Source: Brachionus rotundiformis (Eukaryota; Rotifera; Eurotatoria; Ploima; Brachionidae). Taken from it: 64,000 nt of DNA. The notes under the pieces are model-generated. The model was not told the origin of the DNA. It ran no database searches and saw only the letters and a program-made list of their open reading frames with translations. The position numbers were made by a program, and so were the translations under genes. The stretch is taken from contig JAESIW010000137.1 of NCBI GenBank assembly GCA_016802295.1, positions 615,592-679,591 on the forward strand. The letters are read 5' to 3'. Of the stretch, positions 21,453-31,952 are shown in pieces (positions within the stretch are counted from its first letter, which is position 1; every line of letters begins with the position of its first letter).

Positions 21453-23648
21453 ATGGATCCGACAATAGTTTTAAAACTCGTCCGAGAGCAACGTCGTCAA
21501 ATAAATGATACATTTAATTCGCATCAAAAATTTATATCGAATCATTCATCCGAGTCACATAACTCTGTTTCACCTAGAACAAGTTTCCAGGTTCCTCTTC
21601 CATCTTCTCATAATTCTTTAGCTTTATATCCTAATCATTATAATGAAAATTCGGTTAAAAATAAATTAGAAGAAAATAAAAATTATCCTATTAACATACA
21701 TTCTTCAACAATGGTAAAACCTGAACTAGATATGTATTTTATGGATCGAAATCAGAATATTAATTCAAATCAGATTCCTAAAAATTTTTTTCAGCATGTT
21801 CAAATGGGACAAAATTTAAACGAACCGATAATATCGAAAAATAGTCCAAATTCAAACTCAAGCTCCAATAATCTTTCTCCAAATATGATGAATGAATTTA
21901 ACAAAAGTAAAAATCTTAATAGTTTAGTTTCAAATGATTTAAAGAGCGCTTCAAGATGGCAAACCATACCTCAACAAGTATCTCCATTTCATTTTAGTAA
22001 AAACGATAATGAAGAGCACAATAATTATCAAAAAAAAACACATTATATTTCAGAAGGAATTTATGATTACTTTTCAAAATTTTCAAATAATTTTACAAAT
22101 ATAAATCTTCAATCCGGTAAACTACCTTTAAGCAGCTATTTTGCCAGTGAACAAATATGTGATAAGGAATTTCCTGATAATTTAAATGGTATAGAAAAAG
22201 ATGGATTATATTTCGAGCATCCTTCCTCAAAAAACAAGTTTTATTTTTGTGATTGTAAAGAATGTAATGACGATTCTAATAAATCATTTTCAAGAGAAAA
22301 AATGTTATTGCTAAATTCACAAAAAATAATTTCTCAAAATTATTGCAATTGTCATTCGTGTAATATAGGAATTCCGAGAAATAATCATGAAAAAAAAAAT
22401 CCGAATACTATAATTACCGAAAAATCTTTTCCAATACCACCAATTCCAACAAACAAATTTGTGGTATCAGAGAATTCATCGTTTTCTCCAATTACTTCAT
22501 CCCTTAAAAAATATTCTCGTTTTGAATCTAACAATGTTCCACCTTCTAATATCAATTGTTTGAATCAAAATAACGAAATTTTACTTCATTCAGTAAATAG
22601 ATGTTCTTGTAAGGATTGCATTAAAAATTACGGTCATATAGAAAATTTCAGTAAAAACTCAACTATAAGAACTGACATATTTACAAATAAAAAAAATGAC
22701 TTTATTCAAAAAACAGGCTTAACACTACCAACTGTTTTGGCAACTAATTTAACTAATTGTGACGATTTTCAGAATATTGTCAAGCAAAAAAATAACCTTT
22801 TTAGTAAACAAACAACAAAGAGAAAACTAGTTGAGCCAATAGATAAAATAAATCAAAATTTTTCAACTAAATGTAAAAAAAATCGAATTTTAAATTACAA
22901 CGTGAATATCGAACAAAGTACTTTAAAGGAGGTTGATGATTTAAATAAAATGCATATGGAATTGGGTGAAGTAGTAAATATAGAAAAAAGCAAATCGCCA
23001 TCAAGTAAAACTAACAAAGAAATTTTTGAAATAAATTCAGAATCACCAGTTGTTATTTCTAAAAAAATGATGCCGATTATATCAAAACGCCTGAATGATT
23101 GGTTAGAAAAATCAATTGAGTTTATTTATAATTATTCGATTAAAACTGGCTTAAATTTTGAAAAATTGTTATTGATTTTGTATCATTCATGGTTCAAAAT
23201 TTTACTTATTTATATGATTGAAAATAATCTAGAGTTTTATATAACGAAAGATTATAACCAAGAGAAAAATGAAAATTCAAACGATATTGTGAAAGAAAAG
23301 GATGCATCTGAATTAATGCGAATTATTCAAAAAGGTCACAATGATTTACAACTGGAAGATAAAGGATACGATTTGCTTAGAGAGATGTTACTTTTAGATG
23401 AAAATTGCGATGAAATTAAATTCTCAGAATCTCTTAAAGGAATTAAGTTGAAACTCGAAGATAATATTAAAAACAATTTTAAAACTCGTTATGAAAAATT
23501 AGTAAACTTATTAACAAATATTCAAAGCGTAAATACAAATCTTGTTAAAAATTTATTTTATCGAAATATTTCAGTACAAGATCTACTAAATAAAAAGATT
23601 AATTCTTTTAAGGAAAAAAAATCCCTTACTGATCAAAAGACTATCTGA
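21453..23648 (+). CDS. Large protein with three CxCxxC motifs and divergent nuclear-receptor-like ligand-binding domain
   Basis: A single open frame of 731 residues. Residues 1-540 are Asn/Ser-rich and mostly disordered, with three spaced cysteine clusters of the form CxCxxC: FCDCKEC, YCNCHSC and RCSCKDC. The C-terminal 190 residues look like a nuclear receptor ligand-binding domain. The helix 3-5 signature reads NFEKLLLILYHSWFKILL then NLEFYIT. A helix 7-9-like block reads YDLLREMLLLDENCDEIKF, and a helix 10-11-like block reads RYEKLVNLLTNIQSVNTN then NLFYRNISVQDLL. No two-finger receptor DNA-binding domain is present in the frame. The layout (Cys-repeat N-terminus plus ligand-binding domain, no DNA-binding domain) recalls NR0B proteins, but homology is inferred from pattern only. 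It could also be a receptor whose DNA-binding exons lie elsewhere. Confidence 0.6.
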   Translation: MDPTIVLKLVREQRRQINDTFNSHQKFISNHSSESHNSVSPRTSFQVPLPSSHNSLALYPNHYNENSVKNKLEENKNYPINIHSSTMVKPELDMYFMDRNQNINSNQIPKNFFQHVQMGQNLNEPIISKNSPNSNSSSNNLSPNMMNEFNKSKNLNSLVSNDLKSASRWQTIPQQVSPFHFSKNDNEEHNNYQKKTHYISEGIYDYFSKFSNNFTNINLQSGKLPLSSYFASEQICDKEFPDNLNGIEKDGLYFEHPSSKNKFYFCDCKECNDDSNKSFSREKMLLLNSQKIISQNYCNCHSCNIGIPRNNHEKKNPNTIITEKSFPIPPIPTNKFVVSENSSFSPITSSLKKYSRFESNNVPPSNINCLNQNNEILLHSVNRCSCKDCIKNYGHIENFSKNSTIRTDIFTNKKNDFIQKTGLTLPTVLATNLTNCDDFQNIVKQKNNLFSKQTTKRKLVEPIDKINQNFSTKCKKNRILNYNVNIEQSTLKEVDDLNKMHMELGEVVNIEKSKSPSSKTNKEIFEINSESPVVISKKMMPIISKRLNDWLEKSIEFIYNYSIKTGLNFEKLLLILYHSWFKILLIYMIENNLEFYITKDYNQEKNENSNDIVKEKDASELMRIIQKGHNDLQLEDKGYDLLREMLLLDENCDEIKFSESLKGIKLKLEDNIKNNFKTRYEKLVNLLTNIQSVNTNLVKNLFYRNISVQDLLNKKINSFKEKKSLTDQKTI

Positions 23649-23971
23649 AATATTTATTCGAAATAAATGATAAAAATTTTTCCATATATTTTATTTTAAA
23701 ATTTGCAAATTTAAATATTTTTAAATGTAATCCTCTTATAGTACACGTAAGAATACTCCGGAAATATACTTTTGAAAATAAACATTTTAAAAATTTGCTC
23801 ACAAAATTTTGAGAATCCATTAATTTAAGAAAATTTTTTTTTTGCGATTATTGTTTTTCTTCACACAAACTTGTTTAATGATATCTTTAATTCTTACAAA
23901 TTGACTGAAAAAATAAATTGGTTTTATTAAGAATTTTATTAAATATTTCTTATAAAAATAAAATTTTAAGA

Positions 23972-26530
23972 CTATTTTTGAGCTCTCGATTTTAAGCGAA
24001 TACATTTTGGACATTGATCAATTTTGCTAATGCATTTTTTGTGATAACATGAGAAACAATTGACGCATTTTTCTACTGTTTCAATTTCGAAAGGAAATAT
24101 TACTTCATTTTTCCGACATATTTCACATATATGACTTCTTTGGCTACATAATTTGCAAGTTTTTATGTGATTTATTACTTGCTGGCTAAAAAGTCGCAAA
24201 TCGTTAAAAAATGCTGATTTTTTTAACTTAAACATCAAAAAAAATGAATAAACTTCAGAGTTTTCAAAAATAAATTTCTCGTTTTCATACTTTGTCTCTA
24301 TTTCGTTTTTTAATTTATCAGCGTATCGGCATGTAGTAATGTACTGAGCGCATATATAAAGTTTAATTCGTAAATTTTTTATTTGATTAAAAACTGAATT
24401 TTTTCCTTGAAATAGTGATGGATTTAAATTTTCCAATGAAAAAACTGGTTCTTTAAAGATTGAGTTTAAAAATTTCTTCGCTTTTTTACAAACTTTAAAA
24501 TCAATCTTGAAATTTAGCGAAAAAATAATTTCTGCTGGTATGTAAGACGTTTCGTTTAAGTGACAATATCGACAAAAGTATTTACAAAAATATTCACAAT
24601 AATTTAATGATTTTATTTGTTTTGAAGTCTCTTTAATTTTCATTCCACAATCTGCACAACGATAATTTTGAAGTTTTATAAGATCATTTCGTGATATTTT
24701 TTGAGCTTTTTTAATTATCAATTGCTCTCTAACTGGTGCCCAAGAATCGTCGCCTATGATTCTGCTTGAATTTAAACTGGCACAGGTATTAAAACCTGTC
24801 TCATTTCCAACTCTAAAAGTATTCAGAGTAATATCTCTAATTTTAGAATAAGATGAGAGATTATTCTCTGAATCAATAAATATATATGATTCTGTTGATA
24901 AGCCAACAGGTATTTTTGAATTTTCATTATGACTTAAATAAATGGACGAAGCTGATAAATTATCTTGTGACGATTTTCTTATTTTTGTATTTGAAGCTGC
25001 TTTGAAAAAAAAATCTTTCGTAAGTTCATTATATTCTAGACTTTTCAAATAGTATTCGAATAATTTTAATGATGGAGCTTCTATATTAGAAGCATCCATG
25101 ATAGATTTTAAAATTTTAAATGCAATAAAAGCTGCTGAATCATAGATATTTTTTGTTTCCCAGCTAAATTTTCTCTCTCGGCTAGGTTTCGATTCTTCAA
25201 AATCATAAATTTTTGTAAGTTGATTAGATTGATCAAAAAGAATGGAATCATCATTCTCGAATATTGGTATATTTGATGTTGAATCTAATAATTTTGATTC
25301 AGTAAAGGATGAGCTTATACTAGATACATTATTTTGGAAACTTTTGACGAATTCATTTAATTTCAAGCCCTTAAATTTCCTAATGGTTTCAAAAATTCTG
25401 CTATCATTTAAACTATATAGCTCCGAAAAACTAAGTGAACGATGAATAGATGATTTTGAATTATTAATGGATTTTGACAATGAACGACTTCTTGATATAT
25501 CTGTTTTTTTGGGCTTGTTTTTACTGATATTTATAGGTGAACTTGTTTTATTTTTCTGTTCTTCCAATAAATTATGAGTTTTTATCAATTCATTGGACGT
25601 AATTACTAGATCTGCCATTAAGAAATGTGAGTTTTCTTGATCTAATGAACTACATTCTGAATGTAAGTGGAGTTGATTAATAAAATCGAGGACATTAACT
25701 TCAAATTGATTTTCAATTGAATCTGAAGATTCTTTCTTCTTTCTATTCCGATAAAATTGATTATCTTTTTCATCTTCTTTGATACTTAAAGAGTCAAGAT
25801 TTTGAATTTCAACACTATGATTGTTTATTTCGTCGATCGTTCGCTTTTGTTGTATAATAGGATAACTATTTATTCGTCTATGTTTATTATTGGTTTCGTT
25901 TTTTGAAAATGAGCCTTTGTTTAAAAAAGATGTAAAATCACTAGCACAGGGTTGAGTAAGACTAATTTCTGGATTAACAGTTTGTGTTTTATTTTTCGAC
26001 AATTGTATAAGATCTATTTTACAGTTTTTAAGTAATTTTGAATCATTTGTTTCATAAGCCTGAATGTACACTATAAAATCTTTTAAAAAGTCGTCATCCA
26101 GCATAAAAGCAGTATTGTGGTAAATATTTTTTACTTTTTCATCATGTTTTAAAATAAATTTAAGCTGGTCAAGAAATGTTTTATTTCGTAATGATTTTGA
26201 AATCCAATCAATTAATAAATAGTCTGGCTCTTTAATAATAAGGGTCTTAAAAATACGATTAAATTCATTCATAGAAGAATTGCTTGTATTATTTGATTCA
26301 TTAAAAAGGATTGAAACAATTTCATTCCAAAAAATTTCGCTTCTTTTTTCTTCTGATGTAAAAACTCCATCGATAAGAATATCTTTAATATATTCACAAA
26401 AAAGATCGAAATTTCCATTGAAATTTAGATATCCGAATGAATTACGACCGCAATCAAATAATAAGGACTCAAATGATGTTTTTAAGCTCATTAAAAGATG
26501 AGTTTTTGAATAAATTCTTGAATCTAACAT
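23972..26530 (-). CDS. RUBCN: Rubicon-like autophagy regulator (RUN domain plus Rubicon-homology zinc domain)
   Basis: An uninterrupted 852-residue frame. The N-terminal 170 residues form a RUN domain (LLMSLKTSFESLLFDCG, FWNEIVSILF, WISKSLRNKTFLDQL). The middle is Ser/Asn-rich and low in structure. The C-terminus is the Rubicon-homology domain: QNYRCADCG, NYCEYFCKYFCRYCH, IPAEII, VFNQIKNLRIKLYICAQYI, HIKTCKLC, HICEICRKNEVIFPFEIE and CFSCYHKKCI then CPKC, carrying a full set of zinc-binding cysteines and histidines. In animals Rubicon binds the Beclin-1/Vps34 complex and Rab7 and restrains autophagosome maturation. The order RUN then RH separates it from PLEKHM1 and DEF8, although Pacer is close. 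The gene has no introns, unlike most neighbours, and its 3' end faces that of the preceding gene. Confidence 0.85.
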   Translation of the reverse strand: MLDSRIYSKTHLLMSLKTSFESLLFDCGRNSFGYLNFNGNFDLFCEYIKDILIDGVFTSEEKRSEIFWNEIVSILFNESNNTSNSSMNEFNRIFKTLIIKEPDYLLIDWISKSLRNKTFLDQLKFILKHDEKVKNIYHNTAFMLDDDFLKDFIVYIQAYETNDSKLLKNCKIDLIQLSKNKTQTVNPEISLTQPCASDFTSFLNKGSFSKNETNNKHRRINSYPIIQQKRTIDEINNHSVEIQNLDSLSIKEDEKDNQFYRNRKKKESSDSIENQFEVNVLDFINQLHLHSECSSLDQENSHFLMADLVITSNELIKTHNLLEEQKNKTSSPINISKNKPKKTDISRSRSLSKSINNSKSSIHRSLSFSELYSLNDSRIFETIRKFKGLKLNEFVKSFQNNVSSISSSFTESKLLDSTSNIPIFENDDSILFDQSNQLTKIYDFEESKPSRERKFSWETKNIYDSAAFIAFKILKSIMDASNIEAPSLKLFEYYLKSLEYNELTKDFFFKAASNTKIRKSSQDNLSASSIYLSHNENSKIPVGLSTESYIFIDSENNLSSYSKIRDITLNTFRVGNETGFNTCASLNSSRIIGDDSWAPVREQLIIKKAQKISRNDLIKLQNYRCADCGMKIKETSKQIKSLNYCEYFCKYFCRYCHLNETSYIPAEIIFSLNFKIDFKVCKKAKKFLNSIFKEPVFSLENLNPSLFQGKNSVFNQIKNLRIKLYICAQYITTCRYADKLKNEIETKYENEKFIFENSEVYSFFLMFKLKKSAFFNDLRLFSQQVINHIKTCKLCSQRSHICEICRKNEVIFPFEIETVEKCVNCFSCYHKKCISKIDQCPKCIRLKSRAQK

Positions 26531-27345
26531 TTTTCTATTTAAAATGTATTTTAAATAAAGACTATCTTTTTTGTAAAAAATTAAACAAAGTTATATTCAG
26601 TCTAATTTTTCTCGTTATCTTTTATTATAATTAATTCGATAAGAAAATAAATTAGGATCGAGCTAAAGTCAACATAAATAGACAATTTATATTATAAATT
26701 TATCATATTATTTAATATCAATAAGATAAATTTTATTTTAATTAAGTTGCTTAGATCTCGTGATTCAATTTTTAAACCATTTAAGAATTCTAAATACAAT
26801 ATTTTCGAATTCTTTTCCTTGCATTATTAAAAACATCACCTTTATTTACGAGTTACTTAAGTTTAAACGAACTTTTATATTTCTAGTAAAAATAATGTTA
26901 ATAAATATCTAATGAGAATTATATTCCATATATGAATCTCTTTTTTAAAATTCTGAATTCTTAAGTCCTATTTTTCTAAAATATCTTCAAATACATATAA
27001 AAATTTATCAGTAAAAAAATAATTTTTTAAATACAAAATGTAAAATGGAATTTTATTTCCATCTAAATTTTTTTTTATAAAAGTAAAATTACAAAGAAAG
27101 TTTGATTATTTTTACTAATTAATTTAACCAAAAATGAAAAATCGAATTAATTTTTTAAATTGTAAATTATTGAATTAAATTCAAAATCTATATCTTAAAT
27201 ATATGTAAAAAAATCATCACAAATAATACTTTTCACAAAATTGGTACTAAATTTACAAAGAATTGTCAAAAAATCTTAATTAATTATTTTTAATTTAATT
27301 TTAGTTTTCAAAACTAAAATTAACTTATATTATACTTATATTTGA
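26531..27345. other. AT-rich spacer between Rubicon and ATRIP
   Basis: About 800 bp without a supportable gene. It should hold the Rubicon promoter and the ATRIP 3' end. Confidence 0.5.
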
Positions 27346-29808
27346 TTAGTTTTTAGTAAAATCGAGATACTCTTCAATAAAGTTTTTAAATACCGTTTTG
27401 AGTGCGTTTAGTGAATTGGATAAGTGCATTGGTTTAATAATTTTTAGCTGATCAACTTCCATTTTGTCATTGTTATTTTTAATGTACACTGATTCCATTA
27501 TTTTTATCAGACTTATAAAATTAAGAATCTTATAGTCCTCCATTACTGAATTAATAAATCCCAATTTAATTTTATTTTGCTGTATATCTTTTCCTATTTT
27601 TTCTATATTTGCGAACGACATGAAAACATTTAAACCAATGGACAAAAGTAAACTTTTGTTTTGATTTTTTTCATAATCCTGGACTTTAAAATATAGTGAG
27701 TTTTTTATTGAATTGTGTTGATTTAAGCTTAAATAATTATTATCTCCAAATAAGTAATCTAAAACGCTTAAAAATGATTCAAGTATATTTTTGAAGCATG
27801 TACAAGTATTATGTATTAACTTTTTATGTTGATTATCTAAATTTGACATAGATTGGTATATTTTCCTTTTTTTACAAGATGTTTCTAATTTTGATAACTC
27901 GTTTTTATTTATTTGTTCTAATTTATTTTTGTTTGATTCTATTGACTGAACTATTTGATAATTATAGATGAAATGGATTAACTTATGATAGCATTCTAAT
28001 TTCAGATTATCGAACAGTAAAGGTTCTTCAAAATTGTTAACATGTACAGTTTCAAGAATATTTTGTACCTTTGGTTCTTCATGACAAGATATTGGATCAA
28101 TTTGAGATTGAAGTATATCATCTGTCTCTGACAATGAATTATTCATTAAATAATTTTCACTAATCTTATTTTCAAGCTTAAAATCAATTTTTGAATTTTT
28201 CGCTTCTTCGCCGATTGTCGTTATTATTTCTAGTTGATTTGATTCACCTTTATGTAACTCATTATGGACTTTGGTCTTTTCATTCCAATCCAGTTGATAA
28301 GATTTTTCTGTAAAAAATAGGCTAATTTTGTCAAAGATTAGCTGCAAAATGCAACATTTATCTTCATTAAGATTATTTTGAGCAACTGTCATATTCGTAT
28401 TAAAAACAGGATCAATAAAATGAAAGTTTTCGATTAAATTCAGAAAATAACTTTGTTTTTTCGAGTCAGTTTTAGTTTGTATTAATGTACAAAATAAAAA
28501 ATTTAACATATCTAATAATGCCTTAAAAGCATTTAAATGGGCATAATAAATAATGTGTTTTCCAGATATATTTAAATTTAATATGTTCAAGAACTGTTTT
28601 ACAATTAAAATAAAGCTATCCCTCAATTTATCTGCTTGATTAAAATTGTCGAATTCGACTAGGGCATCAAAACGCACTAAAAAAAGACGATAAAGACTTT
28701 CGAATAAAATACAAATAATGTCTATTTGATCACAGGAATCACAGTTATTTTGATTTAAATTGAATAATTCAATTAATTCTTCATTTAGCTTTGAAAGTAT
28801 GAAATCAATAGTTTCCACAGACATTTTATCTAGTTTTTCATTAGATAAATTTTTTAACAATTCATTTAAATCTTTGATTTGTTGTATAAAGTCTTTGCTG
28901 GTTTTAGTAGAAACGCTTTCATTGAGAAAACGAGAAAGTTTTGAAATTCTTTCGGGAAGTTTATAGATCAGATTAAAAAAATTTGATGTTTTTTTTTCCC
29001 GGAATTTTATATTCAATTCACAACTTCTTTTAAAAATTTTTGATTTTTCTATATTGAATACAGTTTTAGGAATTCGATTACATCGATTTGAGAGAACAAT
29101 TCTTTTAGTATCAGGATTTTCATTTTCGGTATCACTAGTATATTGAGCTGAACGCTTTAATGGAGCACTTTTAGGCTGCTGTATTTTTTGATTTACAATT
29201 GGAGTCGACGCCAAAATTACAGTGTTTGGATTCTTTTTAACACTTGATTCTAATACTTTATATTTCATTGTCAATTCCATGATTTCTTGTGATTTGAATT
29301 GATTCTCAATCTCTTTAGATTCTATTTGTTTTTGAAATATGCGTTTAGTTTCGTCCTGTTGTTGTTGTAATTTTTTAATAAGATCTATTTTCTCAGCTCT
29401 CATTTTTTGCATTTCTTGTTCAAAACGCTTCAATTTATCTCGTAATATTTTGACTTCGCCATCTTTTTGCATATTGTTGTTTCTGAGCTGCTTTAGTTCT
29501 TGTTTTAAATCATTTTCGTCTTCTCTGTTTAAATTAATTGTCTGAATTGTTGATAAATGTGTTTTATCGTTGCTAGGATTTTGAGTAAATTGTGAAAATA
29601 TCGTAATCGCATTACTAGTGGCATGATGAACATTATTTGTGAATTTTAGCTGTGATTCAACAGCTTGGGATGCCCGAATAAGCTCTGTATCAGATATGTC
29701 AAGAAAATCATCATCTTTTTCATTTATTTTGGAATCAATATTAGAGAAATCCTTAAAATTACTTAACTTTTGGGATTCTTTTATAGTGAATTTGTATCGA
29801 TTAGACAT
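27346..29808 (-). CDS. ATRIP: ATR-interacting protein (ATRIP)
   Basis: A single 820-residue frame, close to the length of vertebrate ATRIP. The N-terminus has an acidic patch (KDDDFLDISDTEL) at the place where ATRIP binds the N-terminal domain of RPA70. This is followed at about 100-190 by a coiled coil containing the diagnostic NNMQKDGEVKILRDKLKRFE stretch. The rest is helical, with no catalytic motifs, and would carry the ATR-binding C-terminus. ATRIP brings the checkpoint kinase ATR to RPA-coated single-stranded DNA. The diagnosis rests on the N-terminal third; the C-terminal region is too divergent to align by eye. The gene is intronless. Confidence 0.8.
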   Translation of the reverse strand: MSNRYKFTIKESQKLSNFKDFSNIDSKINEKDDDFLDISDTELIRASQAVESQLKFTNNVHHATSNAITIFSQFTQNPSNDKTHLSTIQTINLNREDENDLKQELKQLRNNNMQKDGEVKILRDKLKRFEQEMQKMRAEKIDLIKKLQQQQDETKRIFQKQIESKEIENQFKSQEIMELTMKYKVLESSVKKNPNTVILASTPIVNQKIQQPKSAPLKRSAQYTSDTENENPDTKRIVLSNRCNRIPKTVFNIEKSKIFKRSCELNIKFREKKTSNFFNLIYKLPERISKLSRFLNESVSTKTSKDFIQQIKDLNELLKNLSNEKLDKMSVETIDFILSKLNEELIELFNLNQNNCDSCDQIDIICILFESLYRLFLVRFDALVEFDNFNQADKLRDSFILIVKQFLNILNLNISGKHIIYYAHLNAFKALLDMLNFLFCTLIQTKTDSKKQSYFLNLIENFHFIDPVFNTNMTVAQNNLNEDKCCILQLIFDKISLFFTEKSYQLDWNEKTKVHNELHKGESNQLEIITTIGEEAKNSKIDFKLENKISENYLMNNSLSETDDILQSQIDPISCHEEPKVQNILETVHVNNFEEPLLFDNLKLECYHKLIHFIYNYQIVQSIESNKNKLEQINKNELSKLETSCKKRKIYQSMSNLDNQHKKLIHNTCTCFKNILESFLSVLDYLFGDNNYLSLNQHNSIKNSLYFKVQDYEKNQNKSLLLSIGLNVFMSFANIEKIGKDIQQNKIKLGFINSVMEDYKILNFISLIKIMESVYIKNNNDKMEVDQLKIIKPMHLSNSLNALKTVFKNFIEEYLDFTKN

Positions 29809-31952
29809 TAAAGAAAGATCAAAAATAATGAAAGACTAAATTTTAAATTTAAAAAATTTGACCATATATTTATAAATGATTTAATTTATAATTAATTTAA
29901 AATAATTATGAATTTATTATACCAAAATTTTTGAGAAGCATCAAAATGTGTCTTTTTAGTTTTTTAATTATATATATCTTTATAATTAAGCAAAAGCAAA
30001 CAATAAAAAGAAAAAATTCAAAAAATTTTAAAACCTATGAAAATTAAAACAAATTTTTTTGAACAAGAACTACTTTTATTTAAATATTTTATTTGATAAG
30101 AATGCTGTTCAAAAAAATTATTCGATTGTTTTTTCTTAATTTAATCCTTGCTTTTCCTAAATGCTATTTTCATTTTCGTAATTGTTGACCTCCACGTCAT
30201 TTCTGGTACTCGTTTTTTTCACCATCCATTAAAAAGAACTGGTTTGATATTTATTTATTTTTCAACATTTTTACTTTTTATTGATGCTTTGGTTCGGAAT
30301 CTGGTCTTATTTTTATTTGGTTCAGCATTTTACAATGTTCCAGACTAATAAATTCGAAAAATCATATAAAGTGAGATTTGTTTAAATGTTTTCTATAAGA
30401 TTCATACATCCGCTATCATTAGCTTAACTATATCAGAAAACAATATTCTGTTGTATGGCTTAAGTTTTGCTTTTTTGCATTAGCTAACTCACTTCCATAC
30501 AAAACGCTTAGTGTATATTTTGATTTAGCTCTCATTTAATTACTTTCACGCATTTGAAATTTTAACATTTTTTGAAAAAAATACAAAAAAAAACACGCAG
30601 CTGAGAGGTGACAAAAAATTGATCTTTTGATAGATTAAAACAAATTTAAATGACAAATTACTGATTGAATCAGTTGTATCAATCATAGGAAAGATATTTA
30701 TAAAATTTGTATAATTTGTATAAAATCCCCTTATAATTTTGTACAATTTCCTGATTTAATTTTTTTTTCGTTTTTGTTATCTTTTGATAAACTTTTTTCC
30801 CAATAACAATATAAATTAAATATTTTGATAAATTTAAGACACTGTCTAAAGTCTTTCACAATTCTTTTCAAAAAACTTAGAAACCTAGGAGTTCATTAAT
30901 ATTATTAGGAATTTTTTAAAGAATTTTTGAGATAAAAATAACTTTTTTAGACATATATTAGAGTATATCTAGAAATTGAAGGTTTAATTGGGAACACAAA
31001 AATTTTAAGAATAAAAAATTCTTAGAAAATATTTAAAGTATACATTATCATACATGAAGTTTTGTTGATAAAATAAACTAAGCAAGAAACCTAAAGATCA
31101 AATTACATAACTAATAATTAAATTATTCAATAAGTTTTTATGTATTCTTTATTTGTCTTAGAAAAACTGCTGAGATTACCTTTTTATTTTGCTTTTTTTA
31201 TCATCAAATTACATCTATTTTGAAGAGTTCATGTGGTTTTAAAATAATAATATCAGTCACACTATCTGTCTGGATAATTTAAGCTAAAAAATTCAAATAT
31301 GGGACAATTTTTGATCACGTCATTAATTTTTTTAATAATCTTATTTCTGAACATTTTACATCCTTTTAAATAAACAGTTTTATATTAGTTTTATAATATA
31401 AGATAAAATTTAGAATAAATATTACTAAAAACTTTCAATATGTTTAATATTTAAAATTAAATTGATAACCTCATTAATAGTTAGGCCATAAAAACTGGCT
31501 TTCGTATATTCCCTTAAGCTTTTTGAAATAAATAATGCTAAATAATAATCGTTAGCAAATTGATGTTTATTAAAAATCATAAATTTTATAAAAAATACAA
31601 AATAAAAACGATGACCAATTTTTGATAAATGACTCAAGTTTTAAATTTAAGTCAATACAAATTATGTTTTAATGGCCGATAAACACATTAGAAATTCCAT
31701 TTAATATTTATTTATCTTTATAAAAGTGTTTAAAGTTATTTAATTTTTTTAAATTAAACTTTAAACCTAAAAGCATAAAAATGCAATTTTTTAATAAATT
31801 TTAATAATTTAAATTAAGTTTGAAATAAAAATAATTTTTTTTCTATTTATTTAAAAATATAAAATATTCATAATTTAAAAATAATAACTACAACTAAAAA
31901 TTTTAAAAATATTTACAAAAACTTATATAACAAATTCAAATAGTAAAAATGA
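29809..31952. other. AT-rich intergenic DNA
   Basis: More than 2 kb with no supportable gene. Short hydrophobic open frames (for example plus 30148-30348) look like chance translations of T-rich sequence. It should contain the ATRIP promoter and the Pax 3' UTR. Confidence 0.5.

Noticed and set aside
30148..30348. 66-codon hydrophobic ORF, considered as a membrane peptide
   Set aside because: Typical chance product of T-rich sequence; no ribosomal, splice or family evidence.
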